From the NCBI GenBank assembly GCA_020853175.1, contig JADYZK010000445.1:1-7857 (forward strand): 7,857 bases of DNA, written 5' to 3'. Both the position numbers and the translations under genes were made by a program. Shown here in pieces: positions 7,118-7,857 of the stretch (position 1 is its first letter; the number at the start of each line of letters is the position of its first letter). Origin of the DNA: Bacteroidales bacterium. GTDB taxonomy: Bacteria; Bacteroidota; Bacteroidia; Bacteroidales; F082. Under the pieces are notes generated by a model that was not told the DNA's origin, did no database searches, and saw only the letters and a program-made list of their open reading frames with translations.

Positions 7118-7857
7118 GCCAGACTTTCTTTTAGAGGATTTGTATTTTTTCTCATCAGTTGAACAACCATAGCCGTTAATGTAGATAACACGATGGCTGC
7201 AGCAGCTGCAATGGCCGGATTTTGCGTTGTTCCAGAGAAATAAAGATCGAAATAACCCACACTAACACCCTGCGTGCTGATGAGCCATGGGAGAACGTAA
7301 TACACCGAAAAATAAACACCCAAAGCAGTGATAGAGCCGGTTAAGGCGGTGTTACGGTGTATGTCGCGAAGGAAAATACCAAAAACGATAGGAACAAAAT
7401 TGATAGAAAAGAAGGAATACACGCCGTTTTGAGCAAAAATGGCCACACTAAGGTTCGGGTGCAACAGCTGTTGACGCGCCGCGAGAAAAGCCACAATGGC
7501 CATGCCTACAATCACCATGCGGTTGATGGGAATATAGCGTTCATCGTTGTTAATCTTCTTTCCAAACAAGGGTTTGATGATGTCGGAAGTGATGGTGGTG
7601 CTAAGGCTTTGAATCAAGCCTTCGATGGTGGAAAGGCCCGCGCTGAGCAATCCCATGATTACCAAAAGTCCTACCAAAACAGCAAACCAGCCCTCAGAAA
7701 AAACTTTCACCACATAAGCCGGTATGATGCCGTCAATGCCCAAAGCTTTTCCGTCGCTGCTGAGGTCAGGAAAGGTGAGGCGGGCATACAATCCGGCGAT
7801 GACAACCGCATAAAACAAAGTTTGAATCACCACTGCTGAAATGAGGAAAGTATTCAC
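7114..7857 (-). CDS. Sodium:solute symporter (SSS family), 5' end cut by window edge
   Basis: The frame is open to the right edge (248 codons including the stop). The first codon there, GTG at 7857, has no special claim to be a start, so this is read as the C-terminal part of a longer transporter; SSS proteins are usually about 450-600 residues. Numbering from the edge, membrane segments are visible near residues 5-25, 57-77, 113-126, 140-162, 170-195 and 213-236. The segment GLLSAGLSTIEGLIQSLST (69-87) matches TM8 of the SSS family. Ser76-Thr77 are in the position of PutP Ser340-Thr341, which help bind sodium in the LeuT fold. SSS members import proline, acetate, pantothenate, sugars and other solutes; the substrate is not evident here. 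Coupling to a CoA-transferase suggests a carboxylate. Confidence 0.88.
   Translation of the reverse strand: MNTFLISAVVIQTLFYAVVIAGLYARLTFPDLSSDGKALGIDGIIPAYVVKVFSEGWFAVLVGLLVIMGLLSAGLSTIEGLIQSLSTTITSDIIKPLFGKKINNDERYIPINRMVIVGMAIVAFLAARQQLLHPNLSVAIFAQNGVYSFFSINFVPIVFGIFLRDIHRNTALTGSITALGVYFSVYYVLPWLISTQGVSVGYFDLYFSGTTQNPAIAAAAAIVLSTLTAMVVQLMRKNTNPLKESLA

Noticed and set aside
7357..7839. A 160-codon open frame on the plus strand
   Set aside because: It lies entirely antisense to the symporter. Its product is His/Asn/Lys-rich, without a recognisable domain, as expected for the complement of a membrane-protein gene.

Overview
The window looks like chromosomal DNA from a member of the Bacteroidota. 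The support is indirect. Ribosome-binding regions upstream of starts are A/T-rich without clear Shine-Dalgarno boxes. There are two lipoproteins, one carrying a Lys-acidic-acidic motif right after the lipid-bearing Cys (a surface-export signal described in this phylum). A large outer-membrane barrel ends in Phe, and the one candidate promoter resembles the Bacteroidota TTTG / TAnnTTTG type. All six genes read on the minus strand, so transcription runs from high to low coordinates. No RNA genes, mobile elements or CRISPR arrays were seen.

Upstream block (7857 down to 3690): the C-terminal part of a sodium:solute symporter overlaps by 4 bp (ATGA) a CoA-transferase of the acetyl-CoA hydrolase / 4-hydroxybutyrate CoA-transferase family. 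This is followed 25 bp later by one FabH-like ketosynthase (KAS-B) and 52 bp after that by a second, divergent one (KAS-A). The tight spacing suggests one operon. A reasonable reading is: import a carboxylate, activate it to an acyl-CoA, and use it in a Claisen condensation. KAS-B keeps the catalytic Cys but has lost the usual His and Asn. KAS-A keeps Cys and His but has His where Asn is expected. This resembles the unequal pairing in the PqsB/PqsC heterodimer, and it is the most interesting point in the window.

Downstream block (3518 down to 1): after a 171-bp AT-rich gap holding a candidate promoter comes a lipoprotein with an Ig-like domain followed by a lipocalin-like domain. It is closed by a strong intrinsic terminator. 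Only about 19 bp after the terminator's T-tract starts a 539-aa outer-membrane beta-barrel protein, and 23 bp after that gene a lipid-anchored alpha/beta hydrolase whose 3' end lies beyond the left edge. These three proteins are envelope proteins. Whether they work with the CoA-transferase/ketosynthase block is not shown by the sequence; only the shared strand and adjacency point that way.
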